A stretch of DNA of 64,000 nt from Paraburkholderia nodosa DSM 21604 (GCF_000519185.1 NZ_JAFA01000043.1:1-64000); one strand, 5' to 3'; positions 51,085 through 60,203 are shown, numbered from the stretch's first letter. Notes: a model not told the origin generated them from the sequence alone. Program-made: numbers and translations.

Positions 51085-52311
51085 ATGACCATGGATTCGC
51101 TGATCACGGCTGCGGCGCGCGCGCTCGCGGCCGGTGATCCGCTCGGCGCGCTGAACCGGGTCGCGTTGCGCGACGACGCGCCCGCGCTCGCGCTGCGCGG
51201 CATCGCCATGGCGCAGCTCGGCGACTTCGCGCGCGCCAAAGCGCTGCTGCGCAGCGCGGCGCGCGGCTTCGGCTCGCGCGAGGCGGTGGCTCGCGCGCGC
51301 TGCGTCGTCGCCGAGGCCGAAATCGCGCTCGCCTCGCGCGATCTCGGCTGGCCGACCGATACGCTCGCTGCGGCGCGGCAAACGCTGGAAGCCCATGGCG
51401 ACCGCCTCAATGCCGCGCACGCGCGCTACCTGGAAATTCGCCGTTTGCTGCTCATCGGCCGGCTCGACGAGGCCGGGGGCATGCTTGCCGAAGCCGATCC
51501 CGCGCCGCTGCCGCCCGCATTGCGCGCGGCGCACGAGCTGATCGCCGCCGGCATTGCCATGCGGCGCATTCAAACGCAGGTGGCGCGGCGCTCGCTCTCC
51601 GAGGCCGCACGCGCCGCGCGCGCGGCGGGCATCGCGGCGCTGAGCGCCGAGATCGAGAGCGCCGCGCAGCTGTTGACCTCGCCGGCTGCGCGCCTCATCG
51701 CGCGCGGTGAAGAGCGGGTGCTGCTGCTGGAAGACGTCGAGGCGCTGCTCGCCTCGAAGGCGCTTGTCGTGGACGCGTGCCGCTACGTCGCCCGCGAGGG
51801 CGCGACAGTCATCGAACTGGCAAGACGGCCCGTGCTGTTCGTGCTCGCCCGCGCGCTCGCCGAGGCATGGCCCGCCGACGTGCCGCGCGACGCGCTCATC
51901 GCCCGCGCTTTTCGCACCCGGCACGCCGACGAAACGCACCGGGCCCGCCTGCGCGTGGAAATCGGCCGCTTGCGCACGCTGATGCGCGACGTGGCCGAGA
52001 TCGGCGCGACCCAGCAGGGCTTTGCGCTGGCGCCGCGCCACGCGAGCGAAGTGGTGGTGCTGGCGCGGCCTGTGGAGGAAAAGCACGCTGCCGTGCTGGC
52101 TTTTCTCGCCGATGGCGAATCGTGGTCGAGTTCGGCGCTGGCGGTCGCGCTCGGCGCGAGCCAGCGCACCGTGCAGCGCGCGCTCGATGCGCTTGCCGCG
52201 GCGGACAAGGTGCAGTCGTTCGGCTACGGCCGCGCGCGCCGCTGGACCACGCCGCCCGTCCCCGGATTCGCGACGACCTTGTTACTCCCCGCGCCGCTGC
52301 CAGGCGATTAG
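51085..52311 (+). CDS. Helix-turn-helix protein with TPR-like N-terminal repeats
   Basis: This 408-residue protein is Ala/Arg-rich and almost all helical. The first ~210 residues read as TPR-like pairs (LALRGIAMAQLGDFARAKALL; RYLEIRRLLLIGRLDEAGGML). Residues about 345-385 hold an HTH: VLAFLADGESWSSSALAVALGASQRTVQRALDAL followed by a wing (GRARRW). No named family is obvious to me. It lies 35 bp before the beta-propeller gene and is divergent from DUF899/DUF2182. The TPR part may bind a ligand or partner to gate DNA binding. Confidence 0.7.
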   Translation: MTMDSLITAAARALAAGDPLGALNRVALRDDAPALALRGIAMAQLGDFARAKALLRSAARGFGSREAVARARCVVAEAEIALASRDLGWPTDTLAAARQTLEAHGDRLNAAHARYLEIRRLLLIGRLDEAGGMLAEADPAPLPPALRAAHELIAAGIAMRRIQTQVARRSLSEAARAARAAGIAALSAEIESAAQLLTSPAARLIARGEERVLLLEDVEALLASKALVVDACRYVAREGATVIELARRPVLFVLARALAEAWPADVPRDALIARAFRTRHADETHRARLRVEIGRLRTLMRDVAEIGATQQGFALAPRHASEVVVLARPVEEKHAAVLAFLADGESWSSSALAVALGASQRTVQRALDALAAADKVQSFGYGRARRWTTPPVPGFATTLLLPAPLPGD

Positions 52312-52346
52312 GATGAACGCCTGTCTCTTCATTCAAGGAAGAAATC

Positions 52347-52988
52347 ATGAAACGTTCGACCGCCGAAATCGTCCGCGAGTACGGCCCGTTTCCCGGCATC
52401 GAGAAGGTGGGCGGGGTCTCGTACGACGGCAAGCAGGTGTGGTTCGCCGTGGGCGAGCGCATCGCGTCGCTCGATCCGCAGAGCGGCGAGACGCAGCGCT
52501 CGATCGACATCGCGGCGCATGCGGGCACGGCCTTCGACGGCCGGCATCTGTTTCAGATCGCCGAGGACCGCATCCACAAGATCGACCCTGAAACGGGCCG
52601 TGTGCTCGCCACGATTCCCGCGCCCGGAGGCGGCGGCGACTCGGGACTCGCTTGGGCGGACGGCACGCTCTGGGTCGGAGTGTATCGCGAGCGCAAGATC
52701 CATCAGGTCGATCCGCAGACCGGGGCGATTTTGCGCACGCTCGAATCGAGCCGCTTCGTCACGGGCGTGACGTGGGTGGACGGCGAGCTGTGGCACGGCA
52801 CCTGGGAAGGCGACGAGAGCGACTTGCGGCGTATCGATCCGGGCACGGGCGAAGTGCTGGAACAACTCGACATGCCGCCCGGCACCGCCGTTTCGGGGCT
52901 GGAGTCCGATGGCGGCGAGCAGTTCTTCTGCGGCGGCGGCAACTGCGGGAAGATCCGCGCGGTGCGGCGGCCGAAGCGCGAGGGCTAG
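52347..52988 (+). CDS. Beta-propeller protein (Vgb lyase/glutamine cyclotransferase-like)
   Basis: This 213-residue protein has about five blade-like repeats with the form D(P/-)xTG (SLDPQSGETQRS; KIDPETGRVLATI; QVDPQTGAILRT; RIDPGTGEVLEQL). This resembles streptogramin B lyase and glutamine-cyclotransferase propellers. It is too short for a complete seven-blade Vgb (about 300 residues) and lacks an obvious signal peptide, so antibiotic lyase activity is unsure. It is 35 bp behind the HTH gene and likely co-regulated. CxxC-like GGGNCG sits near the C-terminus. Confidence 0.75.
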   Translation: MKRSTAEIVREYGPFPGIEKVGGVSYDGKQVWFAVGERIASLDPQSGETQRSIDIAAHAGTAFDGRHLFQIAEDRIHKIDPETGRVLATIPAPGGGGDSGLAWADGTLWVGVYRERKIHQVDPQTGAILRTLESSRFVTGVTWVDGELWHGTWEGDESDLRRIDPGTGEVLEQLDMPPGTAVSGLESDGGEQFFCGGGNCGKIRAVRRPKREG

Positions 52989-53385
52989 GCCAAACGACGA
53001 CGAAGCCAGGCAGTAAGCCTGTGCTTGCGCGCGCCGGTCTGTGCGCTAACGCGCATTTCCTATGCAAAATCCGGTCGGGACAACACCCTACGGGCGCGCC
53101 GTTCTTCATAATCTATAGTCAAATTTACACTCGTAGTTTCTGGCGGTCGACGCGCATCTTTGTTTATTTTCATCGCAAGGAGGCGCGCAGCGCATTCTGT
53201 TGGCAATCCTTATCCACGCATTGCGAATTCTCTGGCGCACCTGCGTCGCTTTGATCGTCGGGAGACGCATGCCATGTGTTCCGTTCGCCGGCTTGTCCTC
53301 CTGCTGTCTGCCTCCGAGCAGATGGTCGCCATCAACCGCATCGCGAGCTTGGGCTAGGCCTTCTTTAACAGCGGTGGGGAAGACA
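52989..53385. other. Gap before the unassigned two-gene module
   Basis: Nearly 400 bp. The composition shifts to lower GC around 53090-53170. No gene with a start site is visible; the upstream frame of the next gene runs through part of it without a ribosome site. The TATAGT at about 53113-53118 could be a -10 element, but no good -35 is seen. Confidence 0.4.
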
Positions 53386-55068
53386 ATGGCAAATGGAAAC
53401 GGAAGCGCTACGCCCCCAAATGACACTGTCGACGCCTGCGTCAAAGCGTGGCTGAAGATGCGGTGGGGGAAAATCAAGAGCCTCCCCTGGTGGCGGATTC
53501 TCGCTTGCCTGCTCTATCTGTTCTGTACTGGCGCGGCGATCGGTTACAATTTCTGGCCGCGCTTTGAGACATCCACGCGTGCAGAAAGCCCGGCAGCGGT
53601 TGCGGCTGCGACAGCGGCCATGTCAACGTCGGGCAGCGCAGCAACTCCAACGGTTCGCGCCCAGAACCCGGCGCTCACCGCGCCTGCAAGCGCTCCTGCC
53701 GTAACCTTGCAACGCGCCGGCGAAGGCGACGCCGCCCTGATGACCGAAGGGCAAATGGACGTGAGTTACCAGGGCATTTTCGTCCTGATGCTAACGTTCC
53801 TCGCATTTCTGATGCACTGGCTCAAGGGCGAAACAGACGCCAACGGCTTTTTCGCACCCGTCACGCGGTTGATGAAACTGGTCGACCCGCTGGGGGGACA
53901 TCACTTTCTCTTCGCCATTCCAACGCTGACCTTTTTCGCGGCGATGATCCGCCGCCGCCACGAAGACGCAGCCGTATTCCTGATGGCCGTGCTTGCCATT
54001 TACGTGGCGGCAGAACATTTCGTCGCGCTCAAGGAGCAGCATAGAACGGCGCGTGACATCCTGACAAAAATGAGAGAGCAGGCCGGGAAGCTCGAGGAGC
54101 ATACGTCGAGACTCGGCAATCTTCAGACCGAACTGGAGGCGCGCGCGAGGGAAGTGGGGAGCGTCATCGGCGTGCTGAACAAGCACGTCGAAAGCATACG
54201 GAATTCGTTAGGCAAGGATTACAGTCAAGCGAATCTATATCGGGCCTATCGCAATCGATTGCACGTAGAGGACGACGGCATCTATGCGGTATATCGTCTG
54301 CTCGATATCGACGAAGCGTGGCGCAAGGCCCCGTTGACGGATAAGTGGACTGAATATTTTGACCTTGCGAAGTCGCCTGATTCCTTGTATGCCGCCTTGA
54401 TGGAGGGGCGGCGCGCGAAGGTCCTGATCGTCACCGACATGCCGTTACGACTGGTGGCGCTATGGGACGAACACAGCAAACCCGTCAAATCGCGGGCAGC
54501 GGCGTTCCTCCGGTTCTTTGGCCTCTTGTGGCACACAGTGGTGTTGCAGCAGGCGGCGCGCGACCTCTACGACCAGCATCATGTGCAGGTCCGCTACGAC
54601 GTGAAGGTTGGCGACTCGTCGAACTGGATGCACGTGGTTGACAGCACGGTTTATCAACTGTTCGGCGAGCCGCCTAAACATGTGTACCTGCGCGACTTGA
54701 CGCTCGATATCACGGGGAACGATGAGCGTACGAAAAGAAACCTCGTGAACTGGGCGGTGGAGGATATCAGGCGTACGGCCTCGCGGGCAGCCACTGCGAA
54801 AGACTATATTGGCACGGTGTTTTCCGACGCCTTGATGGCGAGGGGAATGTATCAGACGGACGTCTCGCTTTCGCACGTGGTACTCGACCAGATTCTCTTC
54901 GATATTGGATTTGGAGACTGGCTCGGGTTTCCGGAAGGAGTCCAGAATGGACTGACACCAGAGGACGCGAAAACGTTGTTCCGCGACATGATCCGCCGGT
55001 TTCTCTTTGGCCTTGCAGGCGGCGAGGTGGCCCTGACGGCACGCCTGATCTACAAGGAGCTTCAATGA
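53386..55068 (+). CDS. Unassigned membrane protein with coiled coil and soluble domain
   Basis: I do not recognise this 560-residue protein. In order: a short cytoplasmic start; hydrophobic helix 36-57; an Ala/Ser/Thr/Pro-rich stretch of ~70 residues without structure (58-127); hydrophobic segments at 129-146, 172-188 and 194-214; a coiled coil at about 215-275 (ILTKMREQAGKLEEHTSRLG, then NLQTELEARA); and a ~280-residue soluble domain with VLIVTDMPLRLVALWD and VRYDVKVGDSSNWMHVV. The last domain has alternating strands and helices but no nuclease, kinase or P-loop motif I can see. GGGGAAGAC precedes the ATG. The stop overlaps the next start as ATGA, so the two products are made together and probably interact. 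Codon use seems less GC-biased than neighbours. Confidence 0.75.
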   Translation: MANGNGSATPPNDTVDACVKAWLKMRWGKIKSLPWWRILACLLYLFCTGAAIGYNFWPRFETSTRAESPAAVAAATAAMSTSGSAATPTVRAQNPALTAPASAPAVTLQRAGEGDAALMTEGQMDVSYQGIFVLMLTFLAFLMHWLKGETDANGFFAPVTRLMKLVDPLGGHHFLFAIPTLTFFAAMIRRRHEDAAVFLMAVLAIYVAAEHFVALKEQHRTARDILTKMREQAGKLEEHTSRLGNLQTELEARAREVGSVIGVLNKHVESIRNSLGKDYSQANLYRAYRNRLHVEDDGIYAVYRLLDIDEAWRKAPLTDKWTEYFDLAKSPDSLYAALMEGRRAKVLIVTDMPLRLVALWDEHSKPVKSRAAAFLRFFGLLWHTVVLQQAARDLYDQHHVQVRYDVKVGDSSNWMHVVDSTVYQLFGEPPKHVYLRDLTLDITGNDERTKRNLVNWAVEDIRRTASRAATAKDYIGTVFSDALMARGMYQTDVSLSHVVLDQILFDIGFGDWLGFPEGVQNGLTPEDAKTLFRDMIRRFLFGLAGGEVALTARLIYKELQ

Positions 55069-56348
55069 ATGACACAGCGAAGCCAGCATCGGCCATAGTG
55101 GCTCAGTTATCCGATGTCAGGACCTTAATCAATGAGTTGGCCGAAACGGTGTACCGTCAGGTGGTCCACGAGCGGAAAGACGAGCCATGGGGCCTGAGCG
55201 ACCCGGAGCTGGTCGCGGAGCGCGTCAAGGCGGAGCTGGGTAAACCTGGTGCGAACGTGCTGAGACAGCACGCCGACCTGTTGCTGTCCTCTGCGGAGTT
55301 TCTGATGAAGTCGCCGCAGGAAGCTGGAAACAAGGACGCGCTCCTCGCATGGTGCCAAAAGCCGTCGACCACTTCGACAGGGGAAACCGAGAAAATCCGT
55401 ATCGAGCTGCTGACCACGTGCTGGCTTGGCCTGCACTTTCTGGGCGTTCCTGTCAGCAACCCATGGGAACGCGTGCGCCGGTGGGCCGATGAAGAAGGGG
55501 GAGGGTTGCCCAACGGGGCCTGCGTGGCCAAGGCGATAGGCGATATCGTGCGCGACGCCAGGCGATTCAACGAAAGCATCGGGCACGCAGCGGTCGCAGA
55601 CGTATCCGCTGACTCCGTCACTTCAAAAGACGTCGGCAGCGCGAATCCTGCCGCAAACGAGCAAGCCGCGGTGCCGCTCGCCGAAGCGCAGAAGGACGAG
55701 GCAGCGTCTGCGCGCTCGGCATTCAAGGATCGTCCTTTGATTGTGTTTTCCGGCTTGCCGCTCCTGCTGTTTCCCGAATTGCTGCGCGGGCCGCCTCGCG
55801 ATGCATGCACGCCCAACGGCGCGCATATGCTCGGGCGAATCTATGAGTTCCTGCAGCTCGTGAACTACCTCCGAGCGAAGTATCAGATTTTTTATTGCGT
55901 GAAGGAGGACATCGTCGTCCAATGCCTTCGATTTGTGCTTGGCGAAAGGAAGAAGGAGTTGACGCAGGCGAGCGCATTCGAGGCATGGGCGCGCGCCCTC
56001 GACTGGCTGCATACCCTCATGCCCGAACCCAAGCTCGATCGCCAGACTGTCTGCGTTCTGGAGGACCCGCTCATGCCGGCATGCTTCATCAACTACGAAT
56101 GTGGCCTATATACGGTCGAAACGCCGATGTTCGATGAGGAGCGAAGCCGGCAAGGCGCGAGCGAGCGCGAAATGCCGCTGCCCGCGAGCTATATGCGCGA
56201 GATTCGCCGTTTGCTCTACATCGAGAATCTGCAGCTCGGCGGCGGCGCGGAGAGCGCTGAAAATCTGTTGAGGCGCAGCGCCGACCACCATCAAGAGGTA
56301 TTCGCCAGAATCTGGAGCCGATTCCCGAGTGGGCGCGCCAATGCCTAG
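55065..56348 (+). CDS. Unassigned soluble partner protein
   Basis: I do not recognise this 427-residue protein either. It has no signal peptide or membrane helix. An N-terminal helical domain (about residues 1-172, with IRIELLTTCWLGLHFLGVPV) is joined by an Ala/Ser/Asp-rich linker (175-220) to a C-terminal domain (222-427) that opens RPLIVFSGLPLLLFPELL and contains KYQIFYCVKEDIVVQCLRF and QTVCVLEDPLMPACFINYE. AAGGAGCTTCA lies before the ATG, and the ATGA overlap couples it to the membrane protein upstream. The 3' end overlaps the stop of btuB on the other strand by 4 bp. No enzyme motif is apparent; it may be the regulator or effector partner. Confidence 0.72.
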   Translation: MNDTAKPASAIVAQLSDVRTLINELAETVYRQVVHERKDEPWGLSDPELVAERVKAELGKPGANVLRQHADLLLSSAEFLMKSPQEAGNKDALLAWCQKPSTTSTGETEKIRIELLTTCWLGLHFLGVPVSNPWERVRRWADEEGGGLPNGACVAKAIGDIVRDARRFNESIGHAAVADVSADSVTSKDVGSANPAANEQAAVPLAEAQKDEAASARSAFKDRPLIVFSGLPLLLFPELLRGPPRDACTPNGAHMLGRIYEFLQLVNYLRAKYQIFYCVKEDIVVQCLRFVLGERKKELTQASAFEAWARALDWLHTLMPEPKLDRQTVCVLEDPLMPACFINYECGLYTVETPMFDEERSRQGASEREMPLPASYMREIRRLLYIENLQLGGGAESAENLLRRSADHHQEVFARIWSRFPSGRANA

Positions 56349-58291
56349 AACGTATAGGTGACCTTGCCGAACGCCGTGCGCCCCAGCGTGTTGTACCCGT
56401 AGGCGGTCACGTATTGCCGGTTGAACACGTTCGCAAGCGTGGCCGAAAGCGCGAGATGCGCATTGACCTGGTACGACGCGCGCAGGCTCACCGTCGTCCA
56501 CGAAGGCAGGTAGATCGTGTTGAGCTGGTCGTCGAACGTCGAGCCGTTATACAGCAGCGAAACGCCGGTGCTGAGCGCGTGGAGCTGGAACTCGTCCCAC
56601 GTGTGATCCACGCTCAGGCTCACCGTCTGGCGCGGGCGGCGATTGAGCCAGGTCTGGTCGGTCACGTCCTGCGGATTCAGAATCCCCACCGTGAGGCTCA
56701 CCGGCGTGGACTTGCCGAGCGTGCCCTTGTACGAGAGGTCGAGCCCCTGTATGTGTGCGCGGCCCACGTTCACGGGCAGGAAGGTCTGCGAGTTGTACGT
56801 GATGAGGTCGTGCACGCGCGTGTCGTACACGGCTGCCGTGAAGGTGCCGATCGACGTGGTTGCGTCGAGCGCGGCTTCGACCGAATCGCTGCGCTCGGGC
56901 AGCAGGTTGGGGTTCGAGTAGCCCGGATAGTAAAGGTCGTTGAACGTCGGCAGGCGGAACGCATTGCCGTACGAAACGCGCGCCGTGTAGACCGGCGTGA
57001 TCGCCCACGAGAGCGCGACGTTGCCCGTATTCACCGATTGCCCCTGCACGATTTCGTGCCGCCCCGCCAGAAACAGCGTGACGGGTCCGAGCGTGGTGGA
57101 CTGATGCATCGACACGGCCGAATCGTTGCGCGCGGGCAGGCCGCCCGGCACATCCACCGGCAGGAATGCCAATTCGCGCGTGTAGTCGTAGGCGAGCTTG
57201 GTCTCGCCGTCGAGCGGCATGCCGAAGAGCGTGTGGCCCCTTTCCTGATGCGTGATCGACGTGGAAGTGGAAAAGCGCGTCGAGTCGATCTCGTCGGTCG
57301 GGATCGTCGGGTCGTTCGAATAGAGGAACTGACGGTCCGTCGCGTAGCCCACGGACTGGTCGAACTGCGTGGTCGGCGTGATGTCGAGGTGGAACGCGAG
57401 GCCGGTCGTGAGCTGGGTGTCGCGCTGGCGGTCGTTGCCTCCCGCGTTGTCGTACGAGAGATCGGAGCGGTGGTAGAGCGCGAAGGTCGAGATCGACCAG
57501 TTGTCGTGTGCGTAGCCGAGGCGCGCGTCCAGGTTCTGGGCGTGGTACGGGTTGCGGCCGTCTTCGTGGCCGTAAGCCCAGGGCTGCGTCGCGTCGATGC
57601 CCGCCGTGTTGTAGTCGTGCAGGCCCAGCGAGTAGGTGAGGCCGCTCAATGCGGAAAGCGGCCCTGTCGAGCCGATCGTGCCCGAGGTGCGCACCTGCGT
57701 GTCGAAGGTCTTGTTCGAGCCGCCGCCGAACGAGACGGTGGTCTGGTTCGGCTGGTTCGACGCGTGGCGCGTGAAGAGCTGCACGACGCCGCCCATGGCA
57801 TCCGCGCCGAACGAGGCGGCCGCGGGCCCCGAGATCACCTCGACGCGGTCGAACGAGGCGGTCGCCAGATCGGCCCATTCGGCCGTGCCCGTGGTGACGG
57901 AGCCCACGCGTATACCGTCGATGAACACGGCCACCTGGTCAGCCGACGAGCCGCGGATGCTCACCCCCGTGTACGACCCCGGGCCGCCGGTCTGCGACAC
58001 GGTGACACCCGGCAGCGTGGCGAGCGCCTGCGCGATGCCGGGGTCGACGGGGGAGACGCGGTCGAGGTCTTCGCGCGTGAGCACCTGGGTGGTCGCGTAG
58101 CGCTGGTCGAACGATTGCGGCAGATGCTGCGTATCGCCCACGACGAGGATATTGGGCAGCGTGGTGTCGCCGCCGGCTTGCTGCTGCGTCTCGGTGGACG
58201 ATGCATTGGCGGCGTCGGCGTCGGCAGCATGCGCGGTTTGCCACGCACAGGCGAGCGCGGCGGAGGTCAAAACGAATTGGCGAAACTTCAT
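56345..58291 (-). CDS. btuB: TonB-dependent vitamin B12 receptor
   Basis: This 648-residue outer-membrane receptor has a signal peptide ending TAHA, a TonB-box region about ILVVGDTQ, a plug domain (LTREDLDRVSPVDPGIAQAL, VSIRGSSADQVAVFIDGIRV, SGPAAASFGADAMGG) and a 22-strand barrel ending KVTYTF. Size and wording are those of BtuB-like cobalamin receptors, and a cobalamin riboswitch lies directly upstream (58411-58570), which supports the substrate. The long open frame upstream of 58291 lies in the riboswitch and is not coding. Confidence 0.92.
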   Translation of the reverse strand: MKFRQFVLTSAALACAWQTAHAADADAANASSTETQQQAGGDTTLPNILVVGDTQHLPQSFDQRYATTQVLTREDLDRVSPVDPGIAQALATLPGVTVSQTGGPGSYTGVSIRGSSADQVAVFIDGIRVGSVTTGTAEWADLATASFDRVEVISGPAAASFGADAMGGVVQLFTRHASNQPNQTTVSFGGGSNKTFDTQVRTSGTIGSTGPLSALSGLTYSLGLHDYNTAGIDATQPWAYGHEDGRNPYHAQNLDARLGYAHDNWSISTFALYHRSDLSYDNAGGNDRQRDTQLTTGLAFHLDITPTTQFDQSVGYATDRQFLYSNDPTIPTDEIDSTRFSTSTSITHQERGHTLFGMPLDGETKLAYDYTRELAFLPVDVPGGLPARNDSAVSMHQSTTLGPVTLFLAGRHEIVQGQSVNTGNVALSWAITPVYTARVSYGNAFRLPTFNDLYYPGYSNPNLLPERSDSVEAALDATTSIGTFTAAVYDTRVHDLITYNSQTFLPVNVGRAHIQGLDLSYKGTLGKSTPVSLTVGILNPQDVTDQTWLNRRPRQTVSLSVDHTWDEFQLHALSTGVSLLYNGSTFDDQLNTIYLPSWTTVSLRASYQVNAHLALSATLANVFNRQYVTAYGYNTLGRTAFGKVTYTF

Positions 58292-58410
58292 GATGCGGTG
58301 GCTGGAAACAGCTCCTGAAATACGGGCTGTCCGGGCAACGGGCGATCGCCGCGTGGGCGGTGCTTGCGCATTGGGGATCCCCGCCCGCTGCGGCTGCTGG
58401 ACTCGGCTGA

Positions 58411-58570
58411 TGGCAGGTCTCCTGGCTCGCGGGTCGACATCCGTTGCCGGCCTTCCCGGTTTCCCAGTGGCACGCTCTGGCATGGACTCGCCGCTTACAG
58501 TTGCGGGGGCAGCCGCAGTCTTGCACTGCGTTCCCTTTTGATCCCGTCGCCGGGAACCATCAGCGCGCAA
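58411..58570 (-). ncRNA. Cobalamin riboswitch upstream of btuB
   Basis: Read on the minus strand, the sequence has the full cobalamin element: AAAAGGGAAC, then GACTGCGGCTGCCCCCGCAA and CTGTAAGC, the B12-box region GCCACTGGGAAACCGGGAAG, and the closing GCCAGGAGACC. Ends are approximate. It should lower btuB expression when cobalamin is plentiful. Confidence 0.93.
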
Positions 58571-58679
58571 GGGTAATGGCCGCGCATTCGCCGCGTCAAC
58601 CTTTGACGAACGTCGTGTGGCGAAAACACCCGGTTTGGCCACTCCCGCAACTTACGCTATCCTTGCAGCTGTTTTTCGC

Positions 58680-58788
58680 GCGTAGGCGCTGCGCGAGCGA
58701 AATGCAGCAGGGAAGCCGGTGGGAATCCGGCGCGGTCGCGCCACTGTGACTGGCTGTCAATCGAGCCAGAAGTCAGACCTCGCTGCGT
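58680..58788 (+). ncRNA. Second cobalamin riboswitch, plus strand
   Basis: On the plus strand 58704-58780 reads as a cobalamin riboswitch core: AGGGAAGCCGGTGGGAATCC, GGCGCGGTCGCGCCACTGTGA and GCCAGAAGTCAGACC. The peripheral arm between CACTGTGA and AGTCAGAC is short, as in compact variants often seen before cobalt/B12 uptake genes. No btu or cbt gene follows; a six-codon ORF and then a porin gene do. Confidence 0.85.
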
Positions 58789-58833
58789 TTATTTCACGAC
58801 TCATTCCAGGGCGCGTAACCCAAGGAGCCGTCA

Positions 58834-58854
58834 ATGCACACCCTCCTACCTTAG
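58834..58854 (+). other. Six-codon ORF with strong ribosome site after the riboswitch
   Basis: AAGGAG at 58822-58827 stands 6 bp before an ATG that opens MHTLLP and stops at TAG (58852-58854). It may be a leader peptide or the start of a lost gene once under riboswitch control. Confidence 0.4.
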
Positions 58855-59048
58855 AAAGGCGGCCCAATCCGGTCGCCACCACTGGCCCCGATGCGGCGAT
58901 ACACCGCTCACGGACCGCCATGCGTTCGCTGTTCAAAAGCACGCTGGATATTGACGGATTAACGACGACGTCGGGGCACCTCGCCGCATCGAGCGAGGGC
59001 TGACGGCGCTCGTCCATGCATTCTTTACAAGCACAAACAAGAAGACTC

Positions 59049-60143
59049 ATGAACAAGCACATTCTGGCCGTCCTTGGCGGCGCGGCTTTGGCATTCACAG
59101 GCGCTGGCGCCTCGGCGCAGCAGGTCACGTTGTACGGTGAGATCGACGCTAGCGTCGACTATGTCAGCGACGTTGGCGGCCACACCCAGTATCGCGCGGG
59201 TTCGGGCCTCATCGACGGCAGTTTTTGGGGCCTGCAAGGCAGCGAGGATCTCGGCGGCGGCAACGCCGCGATCTTTCGCCTCGAGCGCGGCTTCTCGGTC
59301 ACGTCTGGCGAAGCCTTCAACGACCATCCGTTCTACGTTGGTTTGCAATCCGAACGATTTGGCACGATCACGCTGGGCCGCCAGTACGACACGATGCACG
59401 ACTACTTCGCCCCGTTCACGCTGACGGGCGGTGCGGGTGGCACGGCATTCGCGCATCCGTTCGACAACGACAACGCCAACAATTCGTGGCTCGCCTCGAA
59501 CGCCGTGAAGTTCGCGAGCGCCACGTACGGTGGTTTCAGCGCCGGCGCGATGTACGCATTTTCGAACGCGGCGGGCCGCTTCGCGCAGAACCGCGCCTAC
59601 GGCTTCGGCGCGCACTACGAGGGCGGCCCGTTCAGCGCCGGGGTGGCATGGATGCACATCGACGGACGCGGCGCCTCTTCGGTCGGTGCGTACGATACGT
59701 CGGTGCTGCCGGGCGCGGGCCTCGTGCCGACCGAGGTCGCGGTGCAGCGCGAAGACACCATCGGCGCGGGCATGAGCTACGTGCTCGGCGACGTGACGCT
59801 CGGCGCGGCCTGGTCACGTTCCATTCATACCGGCGTGAGCGAGGCCGAAGGCGGCGCGCCGCTGCCTTCGATCGCCTTCAGCAACTACGAAGTGAATGCG
59901 CTTTGGCAGGTCACGCCCGCATTCTCGCTGGCGGGCATGTATGCGTACACGGGCGCGACCTCCGCGCATTGGCATCAAGGCGCGCTGCAGGCCGACTATC
60001 AGCTGTCGAAGCGCACGGACGTGTATACCGAGGCGATCTATCAGCGCGCGTCGTCCGGTGCGTTCGCGATGATCAACACCTGCGACCCGTCGGGCGGCCG
60101 CAACCAGGTGCTCGTGGCGGCGGGCATCCGGCATCGCTTCTGA
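59049..60143 (+). CDS. Outer-membrane porin downstream of a cobalamin riboswitch
   Basis: This 364-residue porin has signal peptide ending GASAQ, QQVTLYGEIDASVDYV, FWGLQGSEDLGGGNAAIFRLE and GTITLGRQYDTMHDYF, and a C-terminal IRHRF. It is shorter than the other three porins in the window. The ribosome site is weak (AAGAAG). The start is 261 bp after the riboswitch with no clear terminator between, so it may be the controlled gene. It ends in a strong terminator. Confidence 0.93.
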   Translation: MNKHILAVLGGAALAFTGAGASAQQVTLYGEIDASVDYVSDVGGHTQYRAGSGLIDGSFWGLQGSEDLGGGNAAIFRLERGFSVTSGEAFNDHPFYVGLQSERFGTITLGRQYDTMHDYFAPFTLTGGAGGTAFAHPFDNDNANNSWLASNAVKFASATYGGFSAGAMYAFSNAAGRFAQNRAYGFGAHYEGGPFSAGVAWMHIDGRGASSVGAYDTSVLPGAGLVPTEVAVQREDTIGAGMSYVLGDVTLGAAWSRSIHTGVSEAEGGAPLPSIAFSNYEVNALWQVTPAFSLAGMYAYTGATSAHWHQGALQADYQLSKRTDVYTEAIYQRASSGAFAMINTCDPSGGRNQVLVAAGIRHRF

Positions 60144-60152
60144 CGCACACAA

Positions 60153-60189
60153 AAAACGGCCCCGAACCCTTGCGATTCGGGGCCGTTTT
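60153..60189. terminator. Strong bidirectional intrinsic terminator
   Basis: AAAACGGCCCCGAA (60153-60166) pairs perfectly with TTCGGGGCCGTTTT (60176-60189) across a 9-base loop, with A- and T-tracts at the ends. It separates the porin (+) and PAP2 (-) genes and serves both strands. Confidence 0.9.
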
Positions 60190-60203
60190 ACCGCGTGGCT
60201 AGA

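Noticed and set aside
56414..58318. 634-codon plus-strand open frame
   Set aside because: Antisense of btuB, Arg/Val-rich, no domain.
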